Below, in pieces: positions 24,901 to 30,065 of a stretch of 64,000 nucleotides of DNA. Source of the stretch: Symbiodinium natans (Eukaryota > Sar > Dinophyceae > Suessiales > Symbiodiniaceae). Positions within the stretch are counted from its first letter, which is position 1. Every line of letters starts with the position of its first letter. Under the pieces are notes generated by a model. The model was given only the letters and a program-made list of their open reading frames with translations. It had not been told where the DNA came from and made no database searches. Location: contig CAJNDS010001258.1 of NCBI GenBank assembly GCA_905221605.1, positions 508,357-572,356 of the forward strand. Reading direction: 5' to 3'. The position numbers and the translations under genes were made by a program.

Positions 24901-27900
24901 AGAGAGATAAATCATGAGCATCAGCTGGGTTTGCTGCCAATCCAAAATGGGCGCCCCTTTTAATCGCTTGCTGTGTCTTCAAACGAGCAAAAGGGACACC
25001 CTAAGTGTTTTCTTGCGGTGCCCTTTTCTTCGCTTGAAGATGCAGAACAAGATCTTAAAGGACACCTGTTCCATCGCCCATATATAGGGAGAGAGAGAGA
25101 GAGAGAGAATCATGAGCATCAGCTGGGTTGGCTGCCAATCCAAAACGGGCGTCCCTTTTAATCGCTTTCTGTGTCTTCAAACGAGCAAAAGGGACACCCT
25201 AAGTGCTTTCTTGTGGGGTGTCCCTTTTCCTCGCTTGAAGATGCAGAAAACGATCAAAAAGGACACCCATTCCATCGCCCATATATAGAGAGAGAGAGAG
25301 AGAAAAAAAAATCATGAGCATCAGCTGGGTTGGCTGCCAATCCAAAATGGACGTCCCTTTTAATCGCTTTCTGTGTCTTCAAACGAACAAAAGAAAACAC
25401 TTAGGTTCCTCACTTGAAGATGCAGGAAACGGCCCAACAAGGACACCCGTTCCATCGCCCATATATGGAGAGAGAGAGAGAGAGGGAGAAAGGAAAAAAT
25501 CATGAGCATCAGCTGGGTTTGCTTACATGTTCATTGTTATTCCTTTTGTTTTTTCTAACGGAAATGAACAAGAGAAGAGAAAAATAAGAACCAGAGGAAA
25601 GATGAAAACGAGCACCATCTTCTCTTTGCCTGATTTTTGCATTTCGCCGGTTCATTTCTCTTCCATTCTTTTCATTGCTCTTCCATTTAGAGTTGCATTC
25701 CTGTTGATCTCTCCTCTCTCCTTTCTCTCTCCCTTCTCTTCTCTTGTTCTCCTTTAAATCTCAAAAACACACAGTGAGGAAGACAAGCTTCGAGGCGCTG
25801 GAGCCGTGCCGTTTTCAGGCATCGGCTTGGTCAACGAGTTGCTATTTGTTGTCCGCAAAGTTAGTGTCTTAAGATTGTTCACCGATTGTTGTATGATGGT
25901 CACTGATTATCCGAGAAGTTTTCGCGGGTCTTTTGCAATGGGTGCTGTCGTTGCTTTTTTTTGTGGGCTCCTTCTCGGCGGGGCAGTGGCTTCTGCGGTC
26001 ATGGGAGTGTCCGTGACGGAGGTGGACTGTAGCGGGTTGTGCGGCTGCATGATTCCAATGCTTGCGGTAAAGGCATGTGTCTCAAGGTGATTTTCTGCGG
26101 GAGTGTTTTCTGCACGAGACGGTTCAGGGCACTGCAGGACTCGCGTCCACTTCAGTTTGTGAAGAAGAGTACGAAGTTCGACAGATTGTCGAACCGACGT
26201 CTGTACGCGTTGAATGATAATGTAGATGTCTTGAAAGAGTTAGGGCATCTTCATGAGAAGAAGCCTCTTTCAGTAGCAGTGATCTTTGCCGACGCACACC
26301 AAGCAACAATTGTGCACGACAGCTGGCGAGACTTGGCGTCGGCCGCAGCAGTTTCCCGAGTCAGGAAGACAAGCTCCGAGGCGCCGCAGCCGTGCCGTCT
26401 TCAGGCATCGGCTTGGTCGGACTTGGTCGACCAGTTGCTATTGGTTGCCCGCAAAAATAGTGTCTTAAGATTGTTCACCGGTTGTTGTATGATGGTCACT
26501 GATTACGCGAGACGTTTTCGCAGGTCTTTTGCAATGGGTGCCGTCGTTGCTTTTTTTTGGTCGGCTCCTTATCGGCGGGGCAGTGGCTTCTGCGGTCATG
26601 GGTGCGTCCGTGGCGGAGGTGGACTGTAGCGGATTGTGCGGTTGTATGATTCCAATGCTTGCGGTAAAGGCAGTGATTTTCTGCGGGGGTGTTTTCTGCA
26701 CGAGACGGTTCAGGGCACTGCAGGACTCGCGTCCACTTCAGTTTGGAGTACGAAGTTTTACAGGTTGTCGAACCGACGTCTGTACGCGTTGAATGATAAT
26801 GTAGATGTCTTGAAAGAGTTAGGGCATCTTCATGAGAAGATGCCTCTTTCAGTAGCAGTGATCTTTGCCGATCCACACCAAGCAACAATTGGGCACGACA
26901 GCTGACAGGACACTTCAATGTGTGCACAACGGTGCGCAGCCCGACCCGAGAGACCGCTTGGATCATCCCCCACGCAAGAGCAGAAGTGATAGCTAGTATT
27001 CGTTGCCAACATCTGACTGCGTCTGTACGTTCACATCAAAAAAGAGTAAATTATAAATCGTAAACCCTAAACCCTAAGAGAACGAAATTGGTGAATTTGT
27101 GCTTCAGGTTTCTTGGATTTAGTTTGTTTATAGGTTTTTAAATACAAAACAAGAGAGAACGTCAAATAATACATAAAGGTCCATGCCACATATATAGATA
27201 TATGTATACATGCAAGATGTAATATGAGGCCTGTGCGCATGAGTGTTCTCGTAGGAAATTAGGTGTCCTATGTCCCCATGGCAGGCCGCTCGAAATTGTA
27301 AGCTTTGAACCCTAAACCCTAAGCCCTGAACCCTAAACCCCAGATCCTAAACCCTCAGCCCTAAACCCTAAACCCTAAACCCCAAACCAAGGATCCTTTG
27401 ATGTCTCCCGTGCCGCGCGGCACGATTTCCCAGAACCCTCGACTGGTCCTGGCGGAGACAGAAGGCAGTGAGGATTTGAGGCTTAAGGTTTAGGGTTTAG
27501 GGTTTAGGGTCTAGGGATTAGGGTTTAGGGTTTAGGCAGTAGGCTATACGTTTAGATTCAGGCTGTATGTTTATAGGAGTTGTGGCTTAGGATTGCTTTC
27601 TAGTTCAAGGTTCCTAAGCGCAGGATTTAGGGCGCAGTTTTTGGTTCACGCCTGGTGCTTAGGGTTTAGGGTTGACCAAATGGAACCCCCAAAAAGTCCC
27701 AACAAACCTAAGCCCCTCAACCCCTACATCCGTAAACGCCAAGAAGAATGAACCCCTAACCCCAACCCCAAAACAAAAGCCCTCTCAAACGCAAAGCCCG
27801 GCCCTAACGGCACTACAATGGGGTTTTGGGCTGGGGATATCTTTCATTTCCACGGGCACTACTCCCTAAACAGTCCGAAGCCACTGAAGCCCTATGGCCC

Positions 27901-29061
27901 GTCCGCAAGCCTGGATCCTTGCATCCCTACATGCCTAACCCGTCAACCCTAAGCCACTGAACCCCTATGTCATTCCCCAAGCCTCCTGCACCCTGAACAT
28001 GGGAATCCCCAGGTTAAATCTAACCCCCAAAACACCCAAAGGCCTAAACCTCAAAACGCACGTGAACCCCTACACCTTTAGACCCTGTGACCCCTCAACG
28101 CTGAACCATATAAACCCTGAACCCGTAAAATCTCAACCCCAAACCTCATAAGCCGTAAGCCCTTCAAGCCCGAAGCCCTAATTCCCTCAATCCCTAAACC
28201 CTAAACCCTAAACACGGACTTGGACTTGGAACCTCGCAGGCGGTGGACACTTGGGATGGGAGCCTTGGTGGCAATGTAGGGTTTAGGGTTTAGGGTCTAG
28301 GGTCTAGGGTTTAGGGTTTAGGGTTTAGGGTTTAAGGTTTAGGGTTTAGGGTCTAGGGTTTAGGGTTTAGGGTTTAAGGTTTAGGGTTAAGGTTTAGGGT
28401 TTAGGGTTTAGGGTTTTTTGGGTTATTGGGTTTAGGACTTGGCAGTCCTGAGCCCTCAATGCCCAAATCCTCAAGGGTCTCCACCTTAATTTTTGGTGGG
28501 TGAGGTGCCCTTACATCCCATGAAACGAAAAGGCTTCAGGGTTTGGATGTTATAAGGCTTTCGGGTTAAGGTTTAGGGTTTTGGGTTAAGGTTTAGGGGG
28601 CCAGGTGGTAGTCTCATGATTTGCACAGGAGCATGGCGAAGCCGTGACATGTCTTGAGCAAGCATTTGCGAGATTGGTCCTCATTACTCATAGTCAGGAG
28701 CCCGACTTATGAGTGTTTTGGGTTAAGGTTTAGGGTTTTGGGTTTAGGGATTATAAGGGTTTAGGTACCCTTGTATTCTCAGGTCACTCGGGGTCCGGGG
28801 GGTGCAGTGGTGTCAAGGGTTTGCCTAGGGTCTTCCTATATCCTATATCCTATAACGCCCTAAGCCCTAAACCCTGTCGGTTGAAATACCCTGAACCCTC
28901 AACCCTATAAACCCTAAACCCTGAACCCTGAACCCTGAACCCTAAACCCTAAACCCTAAACCCTAAGGTATCGCCTTAAGAGGCCGGCTGGGGAGCCTTT
29001 GGCCCGCAGATCTTCGGCGCCACGTGGGCGGACAGTGTCGCAGCCCGCCGCGCGGCGCAGG
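841..29061 (+). CDS. EMB8/YheT/ABHD1-3-type alpha/beta-hydrolase, multi-exon, 5' end missing
   Basis: Plus-strand exons read in order and in phase give about 220 residues of a hydrolase of the EMB8/YheT/ABHD1-3 family, which acts on acyl or phospholipid esters. Seen in order: a helix ending in DLPKVLDVIQAR, the nucleophile elbow IFAIGFSMGG, ILAKFLGE, a cap region with FIRGIDGSF and GYHTVSDYF, the core strand CPVLILGAKDDP, NPRLVLAE, then GGHLGW and TWADSVA. Ser (codon 1095-1097), Asp (in AKDDP) and His (codon 28248-28250) form the expected triad. Donors are GT, GC and GA; most acceptors are AG|G. Introns consist largely of telomere-like repeats, mobile-element debris and satellites. The N-terminal exons must lie upstream of 841, probably before the window. 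The true 3' end is not certain; 29061 is the last supported base. Substrate and localisation cannot be told. Confidence 0.85.
917..1055 (+). other. Hydrolase intron 1, a telomere-repeat foldback
   Basis: 139 bp, GA donor and CAG acceptor. The interior is TTTAGGG-type units (920-951) followed by CCCTAAA/CCCCAAA units (956-1047), so the RNA could fold on itself. Confidence 0.6.
1056..1101 (+). CDS. Hydrolase exon 2, nucleophile elbow
   Basis: Acceptor TCCAG|G. Reads ATCPQQQIFAIGFSMG. Serine codon TCG at 1095-1097 is the predicted nucleophile of GFSMGG. It ends ATGG|GC (GC donor), phase 1, and the missing two bases of the second Gly come from exon 3. Confidence 0.85.
1102..2683 (+). other. Hydrolase intron 2
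   Basis: Holds CCCTAAA arrays at about 1409-1525 and 2533-2655, shorter mixed arrays, and about 0.9 kb of non-repetitive DNA (1530-2500) in which no exon was recognised. Confidence 0.55.
2684..2743 (+). CDS. Hydrolase exon 3
   Basis: Acceptor GTGAG|G. Reads (G)GTILAKFLGEFEQSSRIAA, matching the helix after the elbow (consensus G-x-x-L-x-K-[FY]-L-G-E). GC donor at 2744-2745, phase 1. Confidence 0.85.
2853..2946. repeat. CCCTAAA array with CCTCAAG/CCTCAAC variants upstream
   Basis: About 13 perfect heptamers, preceded by variant heptamers from 2794. Lies in hydrolase intron 3. Confidence 0.85.
3123..3357. mobile_element. Family E inverted-repeat element, MITE-like
   Basis: Terminal inverted repeats ATACCATTTCCATTTTCTA (about 3124-3142) and its complement (3338-3356) flank about 195 bp without coding capacity. 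Single copy in this window. Confidence 0.6.
3500..3654. mobile_element. Family A foldback element, copy A1
   Basis: Near-perfect inverted repeat beginning TACTTGGAGGTTCATGGTAC and ending with its complement, arms about 60 bp. It has no reading frame. Other copies are at 10589, 32483, 37794, 39481 and 47841. Confidence 0.75.
4578..4714. mobile_element. GC-rich palindromic insertion (family H) in the RCC1-like repeat
   Basis: 137 bp with arms starting CGAGCGCT and ending AGCGCTCG. The arms match over most of their length and meet at TACGAGCTCCCTCGTA. The short string GGGAGCAGTTT occurs on both sides, but no clean target-site duplication was seen. Confidence 0.65.
4878..4957. repeat. CCCTAAA array inserted in a coding repeat
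   Basis: About 80 bp of CCCTAAA units directly between HTCAL-like and CFGDNFYG-like coding, replacing the expected (R)xDGQLV codons. No splice consensus flanks it. Confidence 0.8.
4980..5240. other. AT-rich flank of the integrase fragment
   Basis: About 260 bp of AT-rich DNA without telomere-like units. Probably more of the decayed element, but no motif was recognised. Confidence 0.3.
5241..5800 (-). pseudogene. Retroelement-type integrase (DDE) fragment, frameshifted
   Basis: Minus-strand frame from a stop at 5803 down to 5345 has integrase core features: YEYQMDLF, then RIDVFDKFMYVVPI, ADDEGALNK and HPNFSERAIRTFKE, fitting the first Asp, second Asp and Glu of a DDE catalytic core. Below 5345 the similarity continues in a second frame (YNNHMKHSARGLTPEDARKP, about 5340-5241), so a frameshift and then a stop break the gene. 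No terminal repeats or other retroelement domains were found nearby. It lies antisense in hydrolase intron 3. Confidence 0.7.
5885..6178. repeat. Degenerate CCCTAAA/CCCTAAAA repeats before exon 4
   Basis: Irregular C-rich telomere-like units. 'CCCTTTTCGGC' occurs at about 6045 and 6163, the second just upstream of the exon 4 acceptor. Confidence 0.6.
6181..6260 (+). CDS. Hydrolase exon 4
   Basis: Acceptor CATTGCAG|G and donor GTAAGC. The two bases GT complete Gly, then the frame reads VIVSSPLAYPGHQLELEQ and RRPHHLPP. 'AAG-VIVSSPL' fits the strand after the SxGG helix. Phase 0 at the end. Confidence 0.75.
6310..6552. repeat. Nonamer array TTTAAGGGG
   Basis: About 25 units of a 9-bp telomere-like variant with a few single-base changes, begun by three normal TTTAGGG units. 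Confidence 0.9.
6553..8089 (+). other. Rest of hydrolase intron 4
   Basis: Holds a small inverted-repeat-like stretch (6590-6650), an open but unrecognised frame (6611-6901), a short tandem repeat TGGTCTGGTAGCCC (7013-7060), the open segment 7689-7853 and scattered CCCTAAA units. Confidence 0.4.
7689..7853 (+). other. Coding-like segment in hydrolase intron 4
   Basis: After an ACAG acceptor, 54 open codons include TLESVYEETSQDAARRDC and end in TAG. Composition looks coding, but no family is recognised. It may be an inserted exon fragment. Confidence 0.3.
8090..8124 (+). CDS. Hydrolase exon 5 (35 bp)
   Basis: Acceptor TGTTGCAG|C, donor GTAGGC. Reads RLPVHVMQQFV plus two bases of Arg. It lies in the variable cap region, so support is splice sites and phase rather than conservation. 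Confidence 0.6.
8401..8454 (+). CDS. Hydrolase exon 6
   Basis: Acceptor CGCAAG|G, donor GTTTTG. Completes Arg and reads KVLSFLMAQPLKARPLE plus two bases. Phase joins exons 5 and 7 exactly. Confidence 0.6.
8683..8740 (+). CDS. Hydrolase exon 7
   Basis: Acceptor CTTGAG|G. Reads (R)EVAQAAFIRGIDGSFWMFS. 'IRGIDGSF' corresponds to the family's 'IREFD..F' segment. A GC donor at 8741 gives phase 0; a GC donor at 8739 is an alternative. Confidence 0.7.
9461..9562. mobile_element. Family B foldback element, copy B1
   Basis: Ends TTGGGATGTTCCC and its near complement, with inner arms AGCAGTCCT/GGACTGTTA. Relatives at 39370 and 40325. Confidence 0.65.
9710..9854. mobile_element. Family D foldback element, copy D1
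   Basis: Ends GGGTAGTTTCATGG / CCATGAAACTACCC, inner arms TCCCTGAATATGGGCCC and complement. Diverged relatives start near 46770, 54890 and 59689. Confidence 0.65.
10049..10129 (+). other. Coding-like segment
   Basis: Open frame KPWLAPRKRDQIASLWPKC continuing DMGEAQ between telomere-like repeats. Exon-like composition, family unknown. Borders are approximate. Confidence 0.35.
10131..10206. repeat. TTTAGGG array
   Basis: About 10 perfect units, then a variant zone to 10305. Confidence 0.9.
10316..10383 (+). other. Candidate exon with GTGAGT donor
   Basis: Acceptor CGCGCAG, donor GTGAGT. Two frames are open (for example LRETHLVPGLLLKQ). Not placed in the hydrolase model. Confidence 0.35.
10589..10713. 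mobile_element. Family A foldback element, copy A2
   Basis: Ends TACTTGGACATTCATGGG and CCATGAACCTCCAAGTA, and contains the family string TATAAGTACAGTTATAATTG. Confidence 0.7.
10990..11220. repeat. CCCTAAA array switching to TTTAGGG
   Basis: About 16 CCCTAAA units run to 11109, then the sequence flips at CCCTAAAGGTTTAGGG and continues as TTTAGGG-type units. Confidence 0.85.
11231..11278 (+). other. Candidate exon
   Basis: Acceptor GTCCAG|G, GC donor. 16 codons read VMKSTSLLNVVGYMLD. Family unknown, not placed in a gene. Confidence 0.35.
11641..11973 (+). CDS. Exon with OTU cysteine-protease start motif
   Basis: Open frame ending in TGA at 11971-11973. After a Ser/Arg-rich stretch and SSSSEEEQRLTPHQERISAQ it reads RQAVPRDGDCLFSSLSKKLY. 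The D-G-D-C-L-F core with following Leu/Tyr is the catalytic cysteine motif of OTU-type deubiquitinases. The rest of the domain, including the catalytic His, was not found downstream, so this is either one exon of a larger gene or a stranded fragment. The 5' border may be CCAG|T (11680) or AACAG|C (11694), and the 3' border is unknown. It lies between hydrolase exons 7 and 8 on the same strand. Confidence 0.55.
   Translation, partial: LQSRTYAGFADDQYRCNSLGKSPDLMRSGKNLPPCAGSSLPASPTRSCRRSDNSSSSEEEQRLTPHQERISAQLDLQRQAVPRDGDCLFSSLSKKLYKPSCHDGLSLGGV
12403..12503. repeat. CCCTAAA array
   Basis: About 14 perfect units. Confidence 0.9.
12645..12726. repeat. CCCTAAA array with CCCTCAA start
   Basis: Four CCCTCAA units precede perfect CCCTAAA units, a step-like change of variant. 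Confidence 0.85.
13090..13378. repeat. Octamer array CCCTAAAA
   Basis: About 34 units of an 8-bp telomere-like variant, with occasional CCTTAAAAA units. Confidence 0.9.
13427..13464 (+). CDS. Hydrolase exon 8 (3' border uncertain)
   Basis: Acceptor GCCCAG|G. Reads EHQGYHTVSDYF, matching the family's 'GY..V.DYY' motif. Possible donors are GC at 13465, GC at 13475 and GT at 13483. Without a splice the frame ends at TAG 13481-13483. Confidence 0.65.
13906..13972 (+). CDS. Hydrolase exon 9, core strand before the catalytic Asp
   Basis: Follows a long pyrimidine tract (13871-13898). Reads LNDPEPVLGRIACPVLILG then AKD, the conserved 'I..P.L.L.A.DDP' strand. The acceptor may be CCGAG|T (13905) or ACTCAG|C (13900). 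The GC donor at 13973 sits at phase 0. Confidence 0.8.
14023..14097. repeat. CCCTAAA array just after hydrolase exon 9
   Basis: About 10 perfect units within the 13.4 kb intron 9. Confidence 0.85.
14596..14674 (+). other. Candidate exon
   Basis: Acceptor TTTAG|G, GA donor possible. Reads TIMACMVEHCLKMLGVVKF then ASTIC. Coding-like, family unknown. Confidence 0.35.
14910..15420. repeat. Simple-sequence zone: GT, TA and poly-C tracts
   Basis: (GT)n at about 14910-14930 and 15251-15264, (TA)n at about 15267-15286, a poly-C run near 15291-15310 and more TA at 15375-15385. A possible exon end AAATGGAAG|GTATGT at 15238 was seen but not assigned. Confidence 0.6.
15435..17480. repeat. AT-rich satellite, orientation 1 (about 11 units)
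   Basis: Units of about 175 or 184 bp carry the landmark TTTTCCGGAAAGAGGCAGGC, seen near 15625, 15801, 15976, 16160, 16334, 16509, 16681, 16866, 17050, 17225 and 17409. The two lengths differ by one ATCCTTAAA step. Each unit also contains an internal inverted repeat built from CTTAAAATTTTGAAAG. Confidence 0.9.
17481..19400. repeat. Same satellite, orientation 2 (about 12 units)
   Basis: The landmark now reads as its complement (GCCTCTTTCCGGAAAAT), near 17545, 17719, 17894, 18061, 18232, 18424, 18599, 18775, 18865, 19041, 19216 and 19389. Units are more diverged here, with short deletions near 18050-18230 and 18780-18960. Confidence 0.9.
19447..20180. repeat. 0.73 kb tandem duplication, copy 1
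   Basis: Begins GGGCCTGACCCTTTCTGG, a diverged satellite end, and runs through a GC-rich part (19750-20100) to CAGGCCCCCAAAT. The open minus-strand frame rich in K, G and N (19745-20062) comes from repeated TTCCCTTGG-like words and is not thought to be a gene. Confidence 0.8.
20181..20900. repeat. 0.73 kb tandem duplication, copy 2
   Basis: Repeats copy 1 with few differences (for example CTTTCC for CTTTCT at the start) and continues into the minisatellite below. Confidence 0.8.
20840..21165. repeat. GC-rich minisatellite of about 30-35 bp units
   Basis: Repeats CTGTAGTCTGCAGGCCCCCG and GAGCTCTCTGACTGTAGTC in alternation. A short version is at 20105-20175 in copy 1. Confidence 0.75.
21166..21400. 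other. AT-rich DNA before the gap
   Basis: TTAAATAATTTAAGT-like words and a short GC-rich insert near 21270-21335. No gene seen. Confidence 0.4.
21401..21500. other. Assembly gap
   Basis: Exactly 100 N, so a placeholder of unknown true length. Confidence 0.98.
21501..22110. repeat. ~210-bp tandem repeat ending in GA tracts
   Basis: Units contain CATGAGCATCAGCTGGGTTG, CAAAATGGACGTCCCTTTTA, AAGGGACACCCTAAGTGC and a (GA)n tract. The same unit returns at 24640-25515. Open frames in it are repeat artefacts. Confidence 0.85.
22110..24640. repeat. CT/GA-rich block with internal duplications
   Basis: Purine/pyrimidine-biased DNA. The 22990-23140 stretch recurs at about 24143-24290, and 22735-22960 recurs in shortened form at about 23885-24110. 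22130-22380 recurs at about 25520-25770. No supported gene. Confidence 0.7.
23346..23650. repeat. Minisatellite, ~38-45 bp units
   Basis: Seven or so units of ACTTCATCACA..TTGGCCCACGGGGAGAGGGG. Translations in two frames look like repeated peptides but follow from the repeat. Confidence 0.8.
24640..25515. repeat. ~200-bp tandem repeat, second block
   Basis: Four to five units of the 21501-22110 repeat, with CATGAGCATCAGCTGGGTT at about 24718, 24913, 25111, 25314 and 25501. Confidence 0.85.
25775..26360 (+). repeat. ~0.58 kb tandem duplication, copy 1, coding-like
   Basis: Contains an open frame 25806-26090 with a hydrophobic segment (GAVVAFFCGLLLGGAVASAV) and a second stretch reading RRLYALNDNVDVLKELGHL then KPLSVAVIFAD. 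A protein origin is likely but no family is recognised, and different parts are in different frames. Confidence 0.5.
26361..26936 (+). repeat. ~0.58 kb tandem duplication, copy 2, coding-like
   Basis: Second copy. RLYALNDNVDVLKELGHL and PLSVAVIFAD are kept with only a few substitutions (for example KKP to KMP). Small deletions relative to copy 1 change frame upstream, so neither copy is clearly a working gene. Confidence 0.5.
27060..27391. other. End of hydrolase intron 9
   Basis: Unique AT-rich DNA with a TATATATAGATATATG-like tract, then CCCTAAA-type units up to the exon 10 acceptor. Confidence 0.5.
27392..27464 (+). CDS. Hydrolase exon 10
   Basis: Acceptor CCAAG|G. Reads DPLMSPVPRGTISQ then NPRLVLAETE. 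With exon 9 it rebuilds AKDDPL and is followed by the conserved 'NP.V.L..T' strand. GC donor, phase 1. It lies 13.4 kb downstream of exon 9. Confidence 0.85.
27465..28239 (+). other. Hydrolase intron 10
   Basis: Telomere-like units in both directions and degenerate CCCTAAA-derived sequence. The open frame 27672-27869 translates mostly such repeats and is not credited. Confidence 0.5.
28240..28259 (+). CDS. Hydrolase exon 11, 20-bp microexon with catalytic His
   Basis: Acceptor CTCGCAG|G, GA donor at 28260. It completes Gly and reads GGHLGW. CAC 28248-28250 encodes the predicted catalytic histidine. Confidence 0.8.
28277..28425. repeat. TTTAGGG-type array in hydrolase intron 11
   Basis: About 20 units with several TCTAGGG and TTTAAGG variants. 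Confidence 0.8.
28629..28643 (+). CDS. Hydrolase exon 12, 15-bp microexon
   Basis: Acceptor GCACAG|G, donor GTGACA. Five codons, EHGEA, sit between GGHLGW and IFGATWAD just where homologues have a short loop of this kind. Phase 0 on both sides. Confidence 0.6.
29010..29061 (+). CDS. Hydrolase exon 13
   Basis: Acceptor GCCCGCAG|A. Reads IFGATWADSVAARRAAQ, matching the family's C-terminal 'W.D..V..F' helix. A GC donor follows at 29062. The next exon or the stop was not located with confidence. Confidence 0.75.
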
Positions 29062-29715
29062 GCTGTTATTTAGGATTTAGGGTTCAGGGTTTAGGGTTTC
29101 GGTATTTTTCAGGATGTTTACAGCGTTCTTGTGAGGTTTGTTGATGGGTTTGTCAGGGTTTTCGGTCTTTTTTTCAGGGTGTTTCAGTGGCTGTGTTAGG
29201 GTTTAGGAGTTCCAGGTTCGCGCTGGGGTTTGTCGTGCTGCTCCACTTTATGTTGGGGTAGGCGATGCGGGGCTCGGTCTTGAATTTGTAGTTTAGGGTT
29301 TTGGGTGTAGGGTGTAGGGTTTCGGTTTTCGGAATCAGGATTTAGGCTTCACGCTTAGTCTTCAATATATTAAAGGGGCTTCGTGGTGTGGTTACAGCGC
29401 GTGTTCGGATTTGCTGTTTCGGGTTTGGGTGAAGGTAAGGCCTACATTGTAAATGTCCAAACTTCCGAGTCCTTCTGACAAAACCTCAAACCCCTAAACA
29501 ACCCCAAGCCCTCAAGCAACCCAATCCCGAAACCCTGAACTTAGGTTCAACTGTATGAGGCTTCCTGGGCCGCCACGCCGGGCTCAGCATCCCACCTCCA
29601 CGCTCGCGGCTGTGAGGCGGGGCCTTTGTTGGCGTTTGGGGTTGTAGGTTTTAGGGTGCAGGGCTGAGGGTTGTTTGTAGGTTCGGATTTGGCGACATGA
29701 TTTTCTTACCTTCAG

Positions 29716-29755
29716 CTACGCCTGTGCGACTACGAAGCCGATGCCTGCGATGTAG
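29716..29755 (+). other. Candidate terminal exon
   Basis: Good pyrimidine-rich acceptor (TTTTCTTACCTTCAG). One frame reads YACATTKPMPAM and stops at TAG 29753-29755; a second frame is also open. It could end the hydrolase gene, but this is not shown. Confidence 0.25.
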
Positions 29756-30065
29756 GGATAAAACCTAAACCCTAAACCCTAAACCCTAAACCCTAAACCT
29801 TAAACCCTAAACCCTAAACCCTAAACCCTAAACCCTAAACCCTAGTTGCACTTGCCACAACTTCATACGACAAAGCAAAAAAGAACCCCTGCTTCGCTCA
29901 GGAAGTTGAGGACTTCTGCCTGCCTGTAGACTTGTGTTGGCCTTGACACATGCTGCTTAGCAGCGTAGACCTGTTCTGGCAGCGAACCTCACCGCCGTGG
30001 GATGTTGGCACAAGTGCCCCCCCCCCCCCTGCCGTCTCCAAGAACCTGGCCTCCCTTCCCAGCTG

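Noticed and set aside
26124-26966. Minus-strand frames in the tandem duplication
   Set aside because: The plus-strand reading is conserved between copies at protein level; the minus frames look like shadows.
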